NCBI RefSeq assembly: GCF_003591175.1
Contig: NZ_QYYG01000004.1
Span: 124,001 to 188,000 of the forward strand
Source: Serratia inhibens
GTDB lineage: Bacteria > Pseudomonadota > Gammaproteobacteria > Enterobacterales > Enterobacteriaceae
Reading direction: 5' to 3'
Length of the DNA: 64,000 nt
Part shown: positions 49,241-58,333 of the stretch, one piece after another
Layout: the number at the start of each line of letters is the position of its first letter
Position numbering within the stretch: position 1 is the stretch's first letter
Program-made: the position numbers and the translations under genes
The notes under the pieces: generated by a model
What the model was told of the DNA's origin: nothing
The model's input: only the letters and a program-made list of their open reading frames with translations
Database searches by the model: none

Positions 49241-49840
49241 ATGCGCAATAAGATAGGCCAAAACATACTGGGCTGCTTGGCGGCATTGCTGCTGTGCAGC
49301 CAGAGCGTACAGGCGCAGGAAACGCTGATCTTCGTCCGGCACGGGGAGAAACCCGCCAACAACAGCGGCCAGTTGACCTGCAAGGGGTTGAACCGCGCAC
49401 TGGCATTACCGCAGGTGCTGCTGGGCCGTTACGGCAAACCGGACTTTATCTTTGCCGCCGGGCCGAAGGAGAACAAAAGCGGCAGTTCGCTGCGCGCTTT
49501 ATCGACCATTATGCCCACCGCCGTGCAGGCTGAGTTACCCATCAACATTCAGTTCCACGCCGACGACATCGCCGGGCTTGAACAAGAGCTGCTCAGCGAT
49601 AAATACCGGAGTTCACGCGTCTTTATCGCCTGGGAACACAAGAACCTCGACAAGGCGGTGAAGAACATCGTTGCCGCACGCGGTGGCGACGCCAATCAGG
49701 TGCCCAAATGGCCGGGCAGCGACTTCGACAGCATTTTTGTGGTCACGCTGGATAACAGCGGCGGAGTGAATACGGTGTCATTTAAGCAGGAAAGTGAGGG
49801 GCTGACTCAATTGGCGGAGACCTGCCCATCCGCAGGGTAA
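49241..49840 (+). CDS. periplasmic histidine-phosphatase superfamily-like protein
   Basis: 199 residues from ATG 49241, with GAGGGTAA ahead of it. The signal peptide ends VQA-QETL. The RHG phosphohistidine motif is IFVRHGEKPAN, and a later WEH segment (FIAWEHKNL) could supply the second catalytic histidine. The fold is that of phosphoglycerate-mutase/acid-phosphatase relatives, exported. Substrate unknown. Confidence 0.82.
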   Translation: MRNKIGQNILGCLAALLLCSQSVQAQETLIFVRHGEKPANNSGQLTCKGLNRALALPQVLLGRYGKPDFIFAAGPKENKSGSSLRALSTIMPTAVQAELPINIQFHADDIAGLEQELLSDKYRSSRVFIAWEHKNLDKAVKNIVAARGGDANQVPKWPGSDFDSIFVVTLDNSGGVNTVSFKQESEGLTQLAETCPSAG

Positions 49841-49875
49841 AGCCAAAACAGCCTTCTATGAGATGGACCTCCTTA

Positions 49876-50613
49876 TCACCTGACTGCTGTCGCTAACGGT
49901 GTAATAAGCCCCAACTCAACGCCCAATCGGATCGCCTGACGGGCGTTGCTGAAGCCCAGCTTCACCACAATATTACCCATATGAAACTTCACCGTTCTCA
50001 CGGAAATACCCGCGATGGCGGCAATCTCTCCATAGGTTTTCCCCATGCTAGACCAATACAACACCTCATTCTCCCGTGGGGTGAAAATGGGTTTGCACAC
50101 GCCCGCATGATGCTCTCTTATGCCGGAGGAGACCGACCCGGCGAGACGATACATCTGTTCATTAAAATCGATCAGTAACATCTGCATGGCTCCGCTATCG
50201 GACGAGAGCCGCTTTTTCATCGCCCCTTGTCCGTTGCTGCCGATGATGACAGACAGCAACGCCAGGTTGTTCATAGGGTCATGCAATACAAAAGTGAAGC
50301 CGTTAACGATGTTGTATCGCCTGGAGAGGGAAAATATTTTATCTGACATCAGGGTGATATTTTCACCCCATATAAAAGGCGAGGCACGTTTGAACGCAGT
50401 CAGTATCACCGGGTCAGTGAGCTGGAAATTATTGGCGCGGTAAAGATCCACCCATTCGTCAGGGTAACTGGAGATAATGAGAACATCTGACGGATTATTC
50501 TTCCTGACAACCGTGTAGGCGTATGCCGGGCTACCGAGTGATGATAACTTCCTGTCGATATGCTCCCGAAGCGTTCCCGCTATGATTTGATTTTCATTGA
50601 GGGTAGAAAACAT
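49876..50613 (-). CDS. LuxR-type acyl-homoserine-lactone receptor without adjacent synthase
   Basis: 245 residues. The autoinducer domain keeps the ligand-site set W54, Y58, D67, P68, W82 and G105 at a near-constant offset from TraR. The C-terminal HTH is FTPRENEVLYWSSMGKTYGEIAAIAGISVRTVKFHMGNI. All key positions suggest it can bind an acyl-HSL. No luxI homologue lies on either side, so it is a solo (or its partner is elsewhere). Convergent with the histidine-phosphatase gene. Confidence 0.92.
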   Translation of the reverse strand: MFSTLNENQIIAGTLREHIDRKLSSLGSPAYAYTVVRKNNPSDVLIISSYPDEWVDLYRANNFQLTDPVILTAFKRASPFIWGENITLMSDKIFSLSRRYNIVNGFTFVLHDPMNNLALLSVIIGSNGQGAMKKRLSSDSGAMQMLLIDFNEQMYRLAGSVSSGIREHHAGVCKPIFTPRENEVLYWSSMGKTYGEIAAIAGISVRTVKFHMGNIVVKLGFSNARQAIRLGVELGLITPLATAVR

Positions 50614-50721
50614 ACGGGCTCCGTGGCGCTCTGGCTTTCCCCTTTAGATGAAAGAACCTGAACTTAAGCACAGCTTATATATTATGACCCGCGATATATA
50701 ATAAACCCGTTCGGTACTGGT

Positions 50722-50749
50722 AAAAAAAACCTGACCTTTACGGTCAGGT
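50722..50749 (-). terminator. terminator-like palindrome upstream of the luxR gene
   Basis: ACCTGACC-TTTAC-GGTCAGGT (50729-50749) with a run of T on the leftward strand. A well-formed terminator for leftward transcription arriving from 51.1 kb. Its ends, ACCTG...CAGGT, also equal lux-box half-sites, 116 nt before the luxR start. Confidence 0.75.
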
Positions 50750-51101
50750 AGCCAATATGGCCAACACCAGGGAAAATTTTTCGGTCAGACAGGGCATACA
50801 AAAAGTCACTGCTGGCCGGGTTAATTACTTTAACACTGCTAACCTATTCTTTCAAACTCATCTTCGCCAAAACAGCAAATCTGTAGTTAGCCGACCCGTG
50901 TCCATGTGAGCTTGTCTCCTGCGCCAGGCACTGCCAGCGATAACGTCTTTGATCAGACAATCAGCAGGAAGGTCTGAAACTCTTGTAGAACCAAACTGTT
51001 TTTGTACGTTTTGCGAACAATACGTTAAATCGGGGCGAGCGCGTGTGCAAACCGGTCACATGGGTAACTGTTTTAAACTCGCATGGCAGACACCGCCCCT
51101 A
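50750..51101. other. spacer between nucleotidyltransferase and luxR-upstream terminator
   Basis: About 350 nt with no supported gene. It could be the 3' UTR of the nucleotidyltransferase gene or contain a small RNA ending at the 50722-50749 terminator; no promoter was identified. Confidence 0.35.
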
Positions 51102-51854
51102 TTATTGGCGCTCAAGCCAGTCGAGAAAGCCCCTCGCGTTATCGGCAAATGCAGCGTCGTTAGCAGTACCGGCAGCATGCGCCAGCAGATATTCCAACTC
51201 TGCCGCCCTATCAGGATAAACAGCCAAAAATTGCTCAGCGTAATCATTAAGCGCAATCGGCCAAAACCGGCTATCTGGATCGCGCAGCATATTGGTTGCC
51301 CTGATCAGCTTTCTGGCCGCCTCACGTTTAAGCCGCTGTAGCTCTGCGGGTACCCGCTCGTCGGCGATGTTTTGGAAATATTGCTCAAGCACAGCCCGTA
51401 GATCGGCATTTACCGCCTGCGGAATGCGGCGGTCCGGCTGAAAAAGCGGAAACGCTGAGGAGAGATCGCTCCCCCAAATACATCGGCAATGGTGTTTCAG
51501 CCAATAGCCCCAGCTAAAGAGATTGCTCGGTTTCAGCGCCTGATCAACCGTACCGATATCAAAATCCACCTTGCTGACTATCGCGTGCTGTTGCTGAAAA
51601 TTTTGGCGCCACTGCTCGATATGCTGCAACTCCACCGCCGCTGCTGGGCGGGCCAACAACAGGGTAATATCCAGATCGGAAACACCAGGTGTCGCTTCAC
51701 CCCGCGCAACGCTGCCGTAGAGATAAATGCTGTGGATCAGTTCAGGAAATTGACGTGGCAACCCCGTGGTCAAAGCCGCCAGCACGAGAGCGAACGCATC
51801 CTGTAGCTGAAAGCCGGTCACCGTGGGAATAAAAATATCGCCGTTCAATATCAT
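51102..51854 (-). CDS. aminoglycoside-adenylyltransferase-like nucleotidyltransferase
   Basis: 250 residues. Pol-beta-type nucleotidyltransferase motif YGSVARGEATPGVSDLDI (G47, S48, D60, D62). The C-terminal helical part resembles ANT/AadA-like proteins, but I cannot claim drug resistance. The 5' third (51588-51854) is duplicated at 55091-55357, so this gene and a truncated copy bracket the EamA-MocR segment. Confidence 0.82.
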   Translation of the reverse strand: MILNGDIFIPTVTGFQLQDAFALVLAALTTGLPRQFPELIHSIYLYGSVARGEATPGVSDLDITLLLARPAAAVELQHIEQWRQNFQQQHAIVSKVDFDIGTVDQALKPSNLFSWGYWLKHHCRCIWGSDLSSAFPLFQPDRRIPQAVNADLRAVLEQYFQNIADERVPAELQRLKREAARKLIRATNMLRDPDSRFWPIALNDYAEQFLAVYPDRAAELEYLLAHAAGTANDAAFADNARGFLDWLERQ

Positions 51855-51865
51855 TGGCTGCTCCG
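51588..51865. repeat. 278-bp direct repeat, copy 1
   Basis: Same length and orientation as 55091-55368, with only a handful of substitutions (e.g. GGTGTCGC versus GGCCTCGC) and no gaps. The match starts at CTGTTGCTGAAAATTTTGG and ends at GGCTGCTCCG on both sides. Confidence 0.9.
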
Positions 51866-51976
51866 TTTATCTGCCGATTGTGTGTTTGGATCGAAAAAAG
51901 GTGCACAAACTTCCAGAAGGCACCATTGCGAATGTCACTGCCTTACCTTTTTGTTTGGCGATAAACAGTCCAGCCG

Positions 51977-52888
51977 CTAACGCCGTTGATACTCTCCCCG
52001 ACGAGACGTCAACACACCGCCAAATACATTCACCAACAAACCAGCGATAATCACCAGAGCGCCAATAAGCTGTTGGGATGACAGTTTTTCACCCAGTATT
52101 AAAGCAGCACTCAAAATACCGACAACGGGTACAAGTAACGACAGCGGCGCAATTCGCCAGGTTTCATAGCGGCTTAACAAAGCCCCCCAGATAGCGTAGC
52201 TGATGATGGTGGCAATAAATGCCAGATAAATCAGAGCAAGAAAGGTCTTCCCCTGAATATGCATCAGGCTATCGATCATCGCGGCTTTGCCCTCGAACAG
52301 CCAGGAGCAGGCGAGAAATGGCACTATTGGCACCCATGCGCTCCAAACGACCAAAGACATTATCGGCACCGGGTTATTACGCATGATCGCTTTATTCGTA
52401 ATATTGCCAACCCCCCACGAAAACGCCGCAGCCAAGGTTAACATCATAGTGGTGAGCGTGACGCCGCCAGAGAACGGCCCTTCCAAACCAGCGACAGCCA
52501 GCATAAACATACCGATCGTCGCAATTAAAATTCCGGCGATATGGTTCCATTTCAATTTTTCGCCAAGTATCAAAGCCCCTAACAAAATGGTAAAAAAGGC
52601 CTGCGCTTGTATTACCAGTGATGCCAGCCCGGCCGGCATACCCATTTTTATCGCCAAAAACAAAAAGGCGAACTGGCCAAAGCTGATGGTCATGCCATAC
52701 GCCACTAACCAACGAATAGGTATCTTTGGCGGTTTAACAAAGAATACGGCCGGAAACGCCACCAGTGCGAAACGCAAGCCAGCCAGTAAAAACGGCGGCA
52801 TCGTCTGAAGCCCCATTTTTATCACGACAAAGTTAACCCCCCAGGCCACAATCACACACAGAGCCAACAATATATCTCTAACTGACAT
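51977..52888 (-). CDS. eamA: EamA-type DMT exporter
   Basis: 303 residues, ten predicted helices in two EamA repeats. It follows E. coli EamA (O-acetylserine/cysteine exporter) closely: NFVVIKMGLQTMPPFLLAG, GMPAGLASLVIQAQAFFTI and RYETWRIAPLSLLVPVVG. Export of cysteine-pathway metabolites is the likely role. It lies inside the segment bounded by the 278-bp direct repeats, together with a MocR regulator. Confidence 0.9.
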   Translation of the reverse strand: MSVRDILLALCVIVAWGVNFVVIKMGLQTMPPFLLAGLRFALVAFPAVFFVKPPKIPIRWLVAYGMTISFGQFAFLFLAIKMGMPAGLASLVIQAQAFFTILLGALILGEKLKWNHIAGILIATIGMFMLAVAGLEGPFSGGVTLTTMMLTLAAAFSWGVGNITNKAIMRNNPVPIMSLVVWSAWVPIVPFLACSWLFEGKAAMIDSLMHIQGKTFLALIYLAFIATIISYAIWGALLSRYETWRIAPLSLLVPVVGILSAALILGEKLSSQQLIGALVIIAGLLVNVFGGVLTSRRGEYQRR

Positions 52889-53060
52889 GGTGCCTTCCTT
52901 CCATCACTCGTTCGCTATTACCGGAACGGCAATCTCACCGATGCAATGCCGGCCTACCACACGGAAATAATCGTCAACACTCATTACCAGCGCGTCGTTG
53001 GCTACCGAACTGCGCCGTTGACATTGTCCGCGACCGCAGACTTTTTCCGCCGCGTGCTGT
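52889..53060. other. spacer with a possible gene remnant
   Basis: An in-frame rightward stretch ending TAA at about 53061 reads as MPAYHTEIIVNTHYQRVV plus ~20 residues, without a proper start. It could be the tail of a lost gene; not enough to call. Confidence 0.2.
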
Positions 53061-53086
53061 AAAAAAGCCCCCTGAACAACGGGGGC
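53061..53086 (-). terminator. terminator of the 69-residue gene
   Basis: Leftward GCCCCC...GGGGGC stem followed by TTTTTT, downstream of 53173. Confidence 0.85.
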
Positions 53087-53172
53087 CTAAGTCTTACCGT
53101 TCAGCGAGAGTGTCGCCTGTTCTCATTTGCCGTCTGTTGGCGCGGCTTCGTTCCCTGGTACTGCATTTTCGC

Positions 53173-53382
53173 TTAGTGATACAACTCGGCGCTGACGTGA
53201 AGGGTGCTGTTGCTGTCCGGCTCATGCAGGGCAATGATGCGGTAGGCGGTGGCGTCATCCAGCGATACCACATTTTGGTTTAACGTGATGAAACCGACGC
53301 TCTGGCTCTGCTTCCCGGAGGAAATAATATATGGCGAGAGATATTTTTCGATATTGGTCATCATATCGGTGAGATTACTCAT
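53173..53382 (-). CDS. small hypothetical protein
   Basis: 69 residues (MSNLTDMMTNIEKYLSPYII...), soluble, no known domain. Supported by a good AAAGGAT ribosome site, its own downstream terminator and even amino-acid composition. It lies between eamA and the MocR gene. Confidence 0.6.
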   Translation of the reverse strand: MSNLTDMMTNIEKYLSPYIISSGKQSQSVGFITLNQNVVSLDDATAYRIIALHEPDSNSTLHVSAELYH

Positions 53383-53573
53383 ATTTTATCCTTTATAAAA
53401 AATGCGTTATTTAACCACAAATGGAATGCTGGGCGATTTTCAACCAACGCTAAAATAAAAAGACTCCTGTGAGGGAATATCCTGATTTCATTATTTCTAA
53501 GTCTTGATAGTTAAACTACTATCAAAGTAATCGCTTTTATACGCACAGATCGGATCGAAATGGAGTGGAACAG

Positions 53574-55016
53574 ATGTCTGTTGAAAACGCGGAGCAAGGA
53601 AGGTCAGGCAGCCGATATCGTCAGATTACCGAACAGATAAAGCAGGCCATTCATGCGGGTTTGTTACTGCCCAATACGCGTCTGCCTTCGGTGAGAACCT
53701 TAGCCACTCAGTACCAAATCAGCCTGACAACCGCGTTAAAAACCTTGCGCACACTGGAAGATGAACATTACGCAGTGGCAAAACCCAAATCCGGTTTTTT
53801 TGTCGCGTCGCGGCAACACATTCAGCAAAAGAAGCCTGCCGTTGTCGAGCAGCCACGCGAGATTGCGCCACTCGATGAGCAAACGGAGTTACACATGGCA
53901 ATGGTCGGTGAAAATTGCCGTGTTCGTTTGGATCTGGCCAACGGTGACAGCGCCTTGTATCCCATCAAAAAGCTGAGCTTGATCATGCGACAGCTAGGCT
54001 ACAGTAAGCCATTTTTACTCGGGGATACGGTAAAAGGTACCGGTTATGCGCCGTTAAAAGCGGAAATAGCCCGACGAGCGATAGACTACGGGTGCAATAT
54101 CAACTCGGATAACATTTTAGTGACCAACGGCTGTATTGAAGCTCTTTCGCTCTCGCTGCGTGCAACAGTAAACCCGGGGGATACGGTCGCCGTTGAATCA
54201 CCATGCTATTTTGTTTTATTGCAAATGTTGCGTAATCTCAACTTGCGGGTGATTGAAGTCGACGCATGTAATGAAGGCTATGTTGACTGCGAAAAGCTGG
54301 TTGCGCTTTTCCAGAGAAAAGCCGTTAAAGTATTTGTTACTCTCGCCAATATTAATAACCCTCTGGGAAAAATAATACCCAATGAGAAAAAAGCACACAT
54401 CACCCGACAAGCGGATGAAAATGATGTGATCATTATTGAAGATGATATTTTTGGTGATACGGCCTTTGGCGAGCAACGACCTTTTCCAATGCGAGCCTTT
54501 AGTCCGCACGTCATTTTGTGCAGTGGTTTTTCTAAAACGGTAGCGCCTGGCGTACGCATAGGTTGGGTGCATAGCAACAACTACATGCGCAAAATCACCT
54601 CGTTGAAGTATACATCGACCATGGGTTCGCCAATATTACCGCAGGCAACCATTAGCGAATTACTAAGAAATGGGGGATATGATGCTCATTTACGTAAGCT
54701 AAGACGTGAGCTGGCCTGTCAGATTGACAAGCTCCGTCAGGCAATACTACAAAAATTCCCCTTGGGGACGAAAGTTTCTAAACCGGAAGGCGGGTATGTG
54801 CTGTGGGTAGAAATGCCGAAGAAAGCCTTGAATGTACGATCCCTGTTTATCAAGGCTCGCAGTGCCGGGATCGGAATTGCCCCAGGGCATATTTTTGCCA
54901 CTGATGATCGCTATGATCACTGCTTCCGGTTGAACGCGGGGTTTGGTTACAACGCTGAAGTTGAACAAGCGATAGCGCAACTTGCACAATGGTGTATTCA
55001 ATCACTGAAAGAATAA
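53574..55016 (+). CDS. MocR-type regulator (GntR HTH fused to aminotransferase domain)
   Basis: 480 residues from ATG 53574, with TGGAG 8 nt upstream. The GntR winged helix (about 15-80: YRQITEQIKQAIHAGLLLPN, LPSVRTLATQYQISLTTALK) precedes a fold-type I PLP domain with NGCIEALSLSLRA, IIEDDIFGDTAFG and the PLP lysine in CSGFSKTVAPGVRIGW. The effector is unknown. The nearby exporter eamA is a natural target. It is followed by a strong terminator. Confidence 0.93.
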   Translation: MSVENAEQGRSGSRYRQITEQIKQAIHAGLLLPNTRLPSVRTLATQYQISLTTALKTLRTLEDEHYAVAKPKSGFFVASRQHIQQKKPAVVEQPREIAPLDEQTELHMAMVGENCRVRLDLANGDSALYPIKKLSLIMRQLGYSKPFLLGDTVKGTGYAPLKAEIARRAIDYGCNINSDNILVTNGCIEALSLSLRATVNPGDTVAVESPCYFVLLQMLRNLNLRVIEVDACNEGYVDCEKLVALFQRKAVKVFVTLANINNPLGKIIPNEKKAHITRQADENDVIIIEDDIFGDTAFGEQRPFPMRAFSPHVILCSGFSKTVAPGVRIGWVHSNNYMRKITSLKYTSTMGSPILPQATISELLRNGGYDAHLRKLRRELACQIDKLRQAILQKFPLGTKVSKPEGGYVLWVEMPKKALNVRSLFIKARSAGIGIAPGHIFATDDRYDHCFRLNAGFGYNAEVEQAIAQLAQWCIQSLKE

Positions 55017-55036
55017 TAGTGCTTCCACCATCGCTG

Positions 55037-55072
55037 GTAGTTGTTCGGTAAAATCGAACAACTACATTTTTG
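55037..55072 (+). terminator. terminator of the MocR gene
   Basis: Perfect 11-bp stem GTAGTTGTTCG/CGAACAACTAC with a 7-nt loop, followed by ATTTTT. Confidence 0.92.
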
Positions 55073-55078
55073 ACCTTT

Positions 55079-55357
55079 TCACCGCGTTGGCTGTTGCTGA
55101 AAATTTTGGCGCCACTGCTCGATATGCTGCAACTCCACCGCCGCGGCTGGGCGGGCCAACAACAGGGTAATATCCAGATCGGAAACACCGGGCCTCGCTT
55201 CACCCCGTGCAACGCTGCCGTAGAGATAAATGCTGTGGATCAGTTCAGGAAATTGACGTGGCAACCCCGTGGTCAAAGCCGCCAGCACGGGAGCGAACGC
55301 ATCCTGTAGCTGAAAGCCGGTCACCGTGGGAATAAAAATATCGCCGTTCAATATCAT
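55079..55357 (-). pseudogene. truncated 5' copy of the nucleotidyltransferase gene
   Basis: Begins at ATG 55357 with MILNGDIFIPTVTGFQLQD, identical in frame to the gene at 51102-51854 for about 89 residues, including GSVARGEARPGVSDLDI. It then diverges and stops at 55079. The C-terminal two thirds are missing, so it cannot be a working enzyme. It is part of direct repeat copy 2. Confidence 0.85.
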
Positions 55358-55368
55358 TGGCTGCTCCG
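55091..55368. repeat. 278-bp direct repeat, copy 2
   Basis: Matches 51588-51865 as described there. Sequence left of the match (MocR terminator side) and right of it (GCGGGCGTGATTTG) differ from copy 1's surroundings. Confidence 0.9.
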
Positions 55369-55545
55369 CGGGCGTGATTTGATCATCACAAGAATCGCAT
55401 TTGATAACTAACTTTATGGATTTTACTTGTGGGGGCAAAAGGTATTCCGGCTACTTATTAGTATCGGTTTCCACAGTCACAAACCGGCAATATCTTTTCT
55501 CCTTCAGCTTCTGTTAAGCGGCATTGCTACTCACTTTGCGATCCC

Positions 55546-55810
55546 GATTCCAATCCCTACAACAAATCCCTGTAAATCCATCCAGCCTGTTTCCTGCACG
55601 TTATCGCCGGGATAGAGTCTTCTTGCTGCGGCAAAATCCGTAGCCGGGATTGGAACCCCCGATTATCTCAGAACTGAAAAACCTTGTGTTTTTTCAGCGC
55701 CTACGTGCACACTCTCTTTGGTGGCTCAGGCAGGGCAACCGCAAGGTTGACCGGTTTTTCTGAGAGCCGGGGTTCCAAACCTGTCTGGGCCACCACCCGA
55801 GATTGGAACC
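55546..55810 (+). ncRNA. P4-satellite-like immunity RNA region
   Basis: Three spaced elements are mutually complementary in the P4 seqA-seqB-seqC way. A (55546-55557) GATTCCAATCCC; B (55646-55659) GGGATTGGAACCCC; C (55769-55778) GGGGTTCCAA. B can pair with A over 10 nt or with C over 10 nt. A fourth copy, GATTGGAACC (55801-55810), can pair with C. A CTGAAAAA...TTTTTCAG hairpin (55674-55697) lies after B, and a GNRA-loop hairpin CAACC-GCAA-GGTTG lies at about 55738-55751. In phage P4 such a CI RNA causes premature termination of the leader transcript. Confidence 0.65.
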
Positions 55811-55849
55811 TCGCGTGATGGTAGCAATCACTACTATCTCGGAAAAAAC

Positions 55850-56176
55850 ATGATGAACACGACAATTGAAAACACCGCATCCTCTATCACCCTCTTCCGC
55901 AACCTCATTGCCGACCTGCAATTCTGCAAACTCAGCGATATCCAATTGTGCGATCTCAGCGCCGTGGCTCAGGAATCCGCAGAAGGGTTATGTCATGGCT
56001 TATTGTATCTGGCGGAATCGCTGGAAAACGGGGAACAGAGCTCAGCAAGCAGCAGGGTGCAAATCAGCTCCTGGCTCAAAGCCTCCGCGCATGTGCTCCC
56101 TGCCCTGTTAGAACTTTGCGAGCAGGCGAACAACCATCTGTTGCAGATGCATGAAGGCAATGTTTATCAATCCTAG
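55850..56176 (+). CDS. small phage/satellite-associated hypothetical protein
   Basis: 108 residues (MMNTTIENTASSITLFRNLI...), largely helical and leucine-rich, no catalytic motif. It directly follows the P4-like immunity region, where satellites encode their first leader-controlled genes, and is followed by its own terminator. Function unknown. Confidence 0.65.
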   Translation: MMNTTIENTASSITLFRNLIADLQFCKLSDIQLCDLSAVAQESAEGLCHGLLYLAESLENGEQSSASSRVQISSWLKASAHVLPALLELCEQANNHLLQMHEGNVYQS

Positions 56177-56218
56177 TTTGCCCGGAATGCGTTATTGACT
56201 TGATGGCGAAACCTGCAA

Positions 56219-56245
56219 AAAAGACACCGAACGCGGGTGTCTTTT
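56219..56245 (+). terminator. terminator after the 108-residue gene
   Basis: AAAGACACC-GAACGC-GGGTGTCTTTT stem with TTTT, 43 nt past the stop. Confidence 0.85.
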
Positions 56246-56288
56246 GCAGACAAAATGCAGAGCGCCCCTACCTAAACCCAACACTAAA

Positions 56289-56394
56289 AGTGCTAATATT
56301 TTGGCGTTTTAAAGGCTTTATAGAAGCAATATTAGCACTCCATACCACTTAACAAAGCATTCATCACCAGGCCACACGCAGATATGCTAATATT
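56289..56394. promoter_or_regulatory. hipBA operators
   Basis: A perfect 12-nt inverted repeat, AGTGCTAATATT (56289-56300) and AATATTAGCACT (56328-56339), plus a third TGCTAATATT (56385-56394), all ahead of hipB. Multiple copies of one half-site fit cooperative autorepression by HipB/HipBA. Confidence 0.75.
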
Positions 56395-56433
56395 ATGGCT
56401 ATATCCACCGCTTAAAGATAAAATATTATCACT

Positions 56434-56928
56434 ATGGCTAAAAAAACAGCTACTTTACTTCCTGGCACAAACCAGTTGCTTACTGACTTTGGTGAGCGGC
56501 TGAAACTTGCTCGCCTACGCCGGAAGTTGACTGCCAAACAGGTTGCAGAACGGGCAGGCATGACGCCAATGACGCTACGCTCCCTCGAAGCGGGGGGCGC
56601 AGGCGTCACGATTGGCGCTTACCTGTCCGTCATGCAGGTGCTGGGGCTTGAAAATGACCTGAATAAGCTGGCAGCCGAAGACGAACTGGGTCGCCAGCTT
56701 CAGGATTCTCGCCTGATAAAGAACGTAAACGCTTTTCCTTTTAGCGTTACTCCACCTCGCAACAAACCCATGACTGATGCCAGGAACGCAGAGTCAGACA
56801 AGCAAGTAACAACAACCGTAAAAGCCAGTTTGCCCCCAAACAATACCGTCCGAAAAACGACAGGTACTACCTCGGCGGCTCTGGCTTCCTTACTAAAACC
56901 ATTGAAGAAACCAATAAAAGGCAATTAA
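56434..56928 (+). CDS. HipB-like antitoxin / HTH repressor
   Basis: 164 residues. An N-terminal XRE-type HTH (about 17-75: [24 protein letters not shown]...TLRSLEAGG) is followed by a long, low-complexity lysine/threonine-rich tail. The tail is longer than in E. coli HipB and may contact the toxin. It lies 2 nt upstream of the hipA-like gene, behind repeated operators. Confidence 0.88.
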   Translation: MAKKTATLLPGTNQLLTDFGERLKLARLRRKLTAKQVAERAGMTPMTLRSLEAGGAGVTIGAYLSVMQVLGLENDLNKLAAEDELGRQLQDSRLIKNVNAFPFSVTPPRNKPMTDARNAESDKQVTTTVKASLPPNNTVRKTTGTTSAALASLLKPLKKPIKGN

Positions 56929-56930
56929 CA

Positions 56931-58199
56931 ATGGCAATGATCGGTGTCTACGCAGACTGGAATGGATTACCAGAGCCAAAACGGATGGGTTTCTTGCATA
57001 GCCGACAAACCCGCATGCGGGAGCTCTTTGAATTTGAATACGACCCTCTGGCATTGGCCGATCCCACTATCAATCATCTACAACTTGACCCAGAGATACA
57101 GCTGTTTACCGGTGCTCAGTATCCCACTCAGCCAAAGGATAAGTTCGGAGTATTTGGCGATTCCAGCCCCGATCGCTGGGGCCGGTTGCTGATGAAGCGT
57201 CGCCTTGAACGAGATATTCGTGCAGGCAGTAAAGCGGTGGGAACCCGGCTATACGAATCAGATTATCTCTTGGGTGTACATGACCTTTATCGGGTAGGCG
57301 CTCTACGTTATAAACTTGAAGATGAAGGTGAATTTCTCGATAACAGGACTGGCGTAGCAGCTCCACCTTTTACCGAAATTCAAGCTTTAGAAAGAGCCAG
57401 CCGTGCACTGGAAGATGATCCCGGCAATACATCTCCGCAGGGCCAGGAATGGTTGCGGATGCTCATTGCTCCAGGTGGCTCTCTGGGTGGGGCAAGGCCA
57501 AAGGCCAGCGTTGCTGATGAGCACGGCCATCTCTATATCGCAAAATTCCCAAGTACCAGAGATGATTATGATGTCGGTGGTTGGGAGATGGTCGTCAATG
57601 CGCTTGCCGTTGGTTGTGGATTAAACGTCGCGGCAGCCGAAGCGCATAAATTTGCCAGCGATTATCACTGCTTTATGGTCCGCCGGTTCGATCGCACCCG
57701 CACAGGACAGCGCCTTCATTTTGCTTCCGCAATGACGATGACCCGGCATCAGGATGGTGATGATGCCTCGACCGGCGTCAGCTATCTGGAACTTGCCGAA
57801 GTTCTGATAAGAGAGGGTTCGCAAACCAACACCGATCTGAAGGAACTCTGGTCAAGGATCGTTTTCAATATCCTCGTATCCAACACAGACGATCACTTGC
57901 GTAATCATGGGTTTATTTTGGTGCCCGGCAGGGGCTGGCGGCTTTCAGAAGCCTACGATATAAATCCGGCCCCCTGGTCTGACGGCCTGAAACTTAATAT
58001 CACCGAGTCGGATAATGCGTTAGATCTCGAATTGGCACGCGAGGTTGCCGGATACTTTCGCCTAAGCCTGGCTGAAGCAGATGAAATAATCGAAAATTTT
58101 ATTGGCATCGTTAGCCAGTGGAGAACCATTGCTAATCGTTTGGAACTGCCTCTACGGGAACAGGAGCGCATGGCTGAAGCATTTAGGGGTGCCATATAG
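56931..58199 (+). CDS. HipA-like serine/threonine kinase toxin
   Basis: 422 residues with the HipA kinase fold. The autophosphorylation-loop region is [15 protein letters not shown] (S184), with ATP lysine K205 (YIAKFP), RRFDR (251-255), catalytic [11 protein letters not shown] (about 317-327) and metal-binding DINP (343-346). HipA phosphorylates glutamyl-tRNA synthetase in E. coli; the target here is unknown. All catalytic parts look intact. Paired with hipB in the selC-proximal segment. Confidence 0.9.
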   Translation: MAMIGVYADWNGLPEPKRMGFLHSRQTRMRELFEFEYDPLALADPTINHLQLDPEIQLFTGAQYPTQPKDKFGVFGDSSPDRWGRLLMKRRLERDIRAGSKAVGTRLYESDYLLGVHDLYRVGALRYKLEDEGEFLDNRTGVAAPPFTEIQALERASRALEDDPGNTSPQGQEWLRMLIAPGGSLGGARPKASVADEHGHLYIAKFPSTRDDYDVGGWEMVVNALAVGCGLNVAAAEAHKFASDYHCFMVRRFDRTRTGQRLHFASAMTMTRHQDGDDASTGVSYLELAEVLIREGSQTNTDLKELWSRIVFNILVSNTDDHLRNHGFILVPGRGWRLSEAYDINPAPWSDGLKLNITESDNALDLELAREVAGYFRLSLAEADEIIENFIGIVSQWRTIANRLELPLREQERMAEAFRGAI

Positions 58200-58333
58200 C
58201 CCGCAGAGAGTCGCCAGAGAACCACATCGAAACTCATTACTCGAATAAGGGTTATTTTCCTAAAAAATACCTGGGAGGTGATTCGCCCGGAGAGGGTTGC
58301 GTTGAATTTGAGAAAGTGCGGGAAACAGTGATT

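Noticed and set aside
50949-51341. 130-codon rightward frame upstream of and inside the nucleotidyltransferase gene
   Set aside because: Largely antisense to the 3' end of the real gene, no ribosome site, unlike any family.
52889-53060. Possible gene tail (about 45 codons, rightward)
   Set aside because: No start, no family match. Kept only as a note because chance cannot be excluded.
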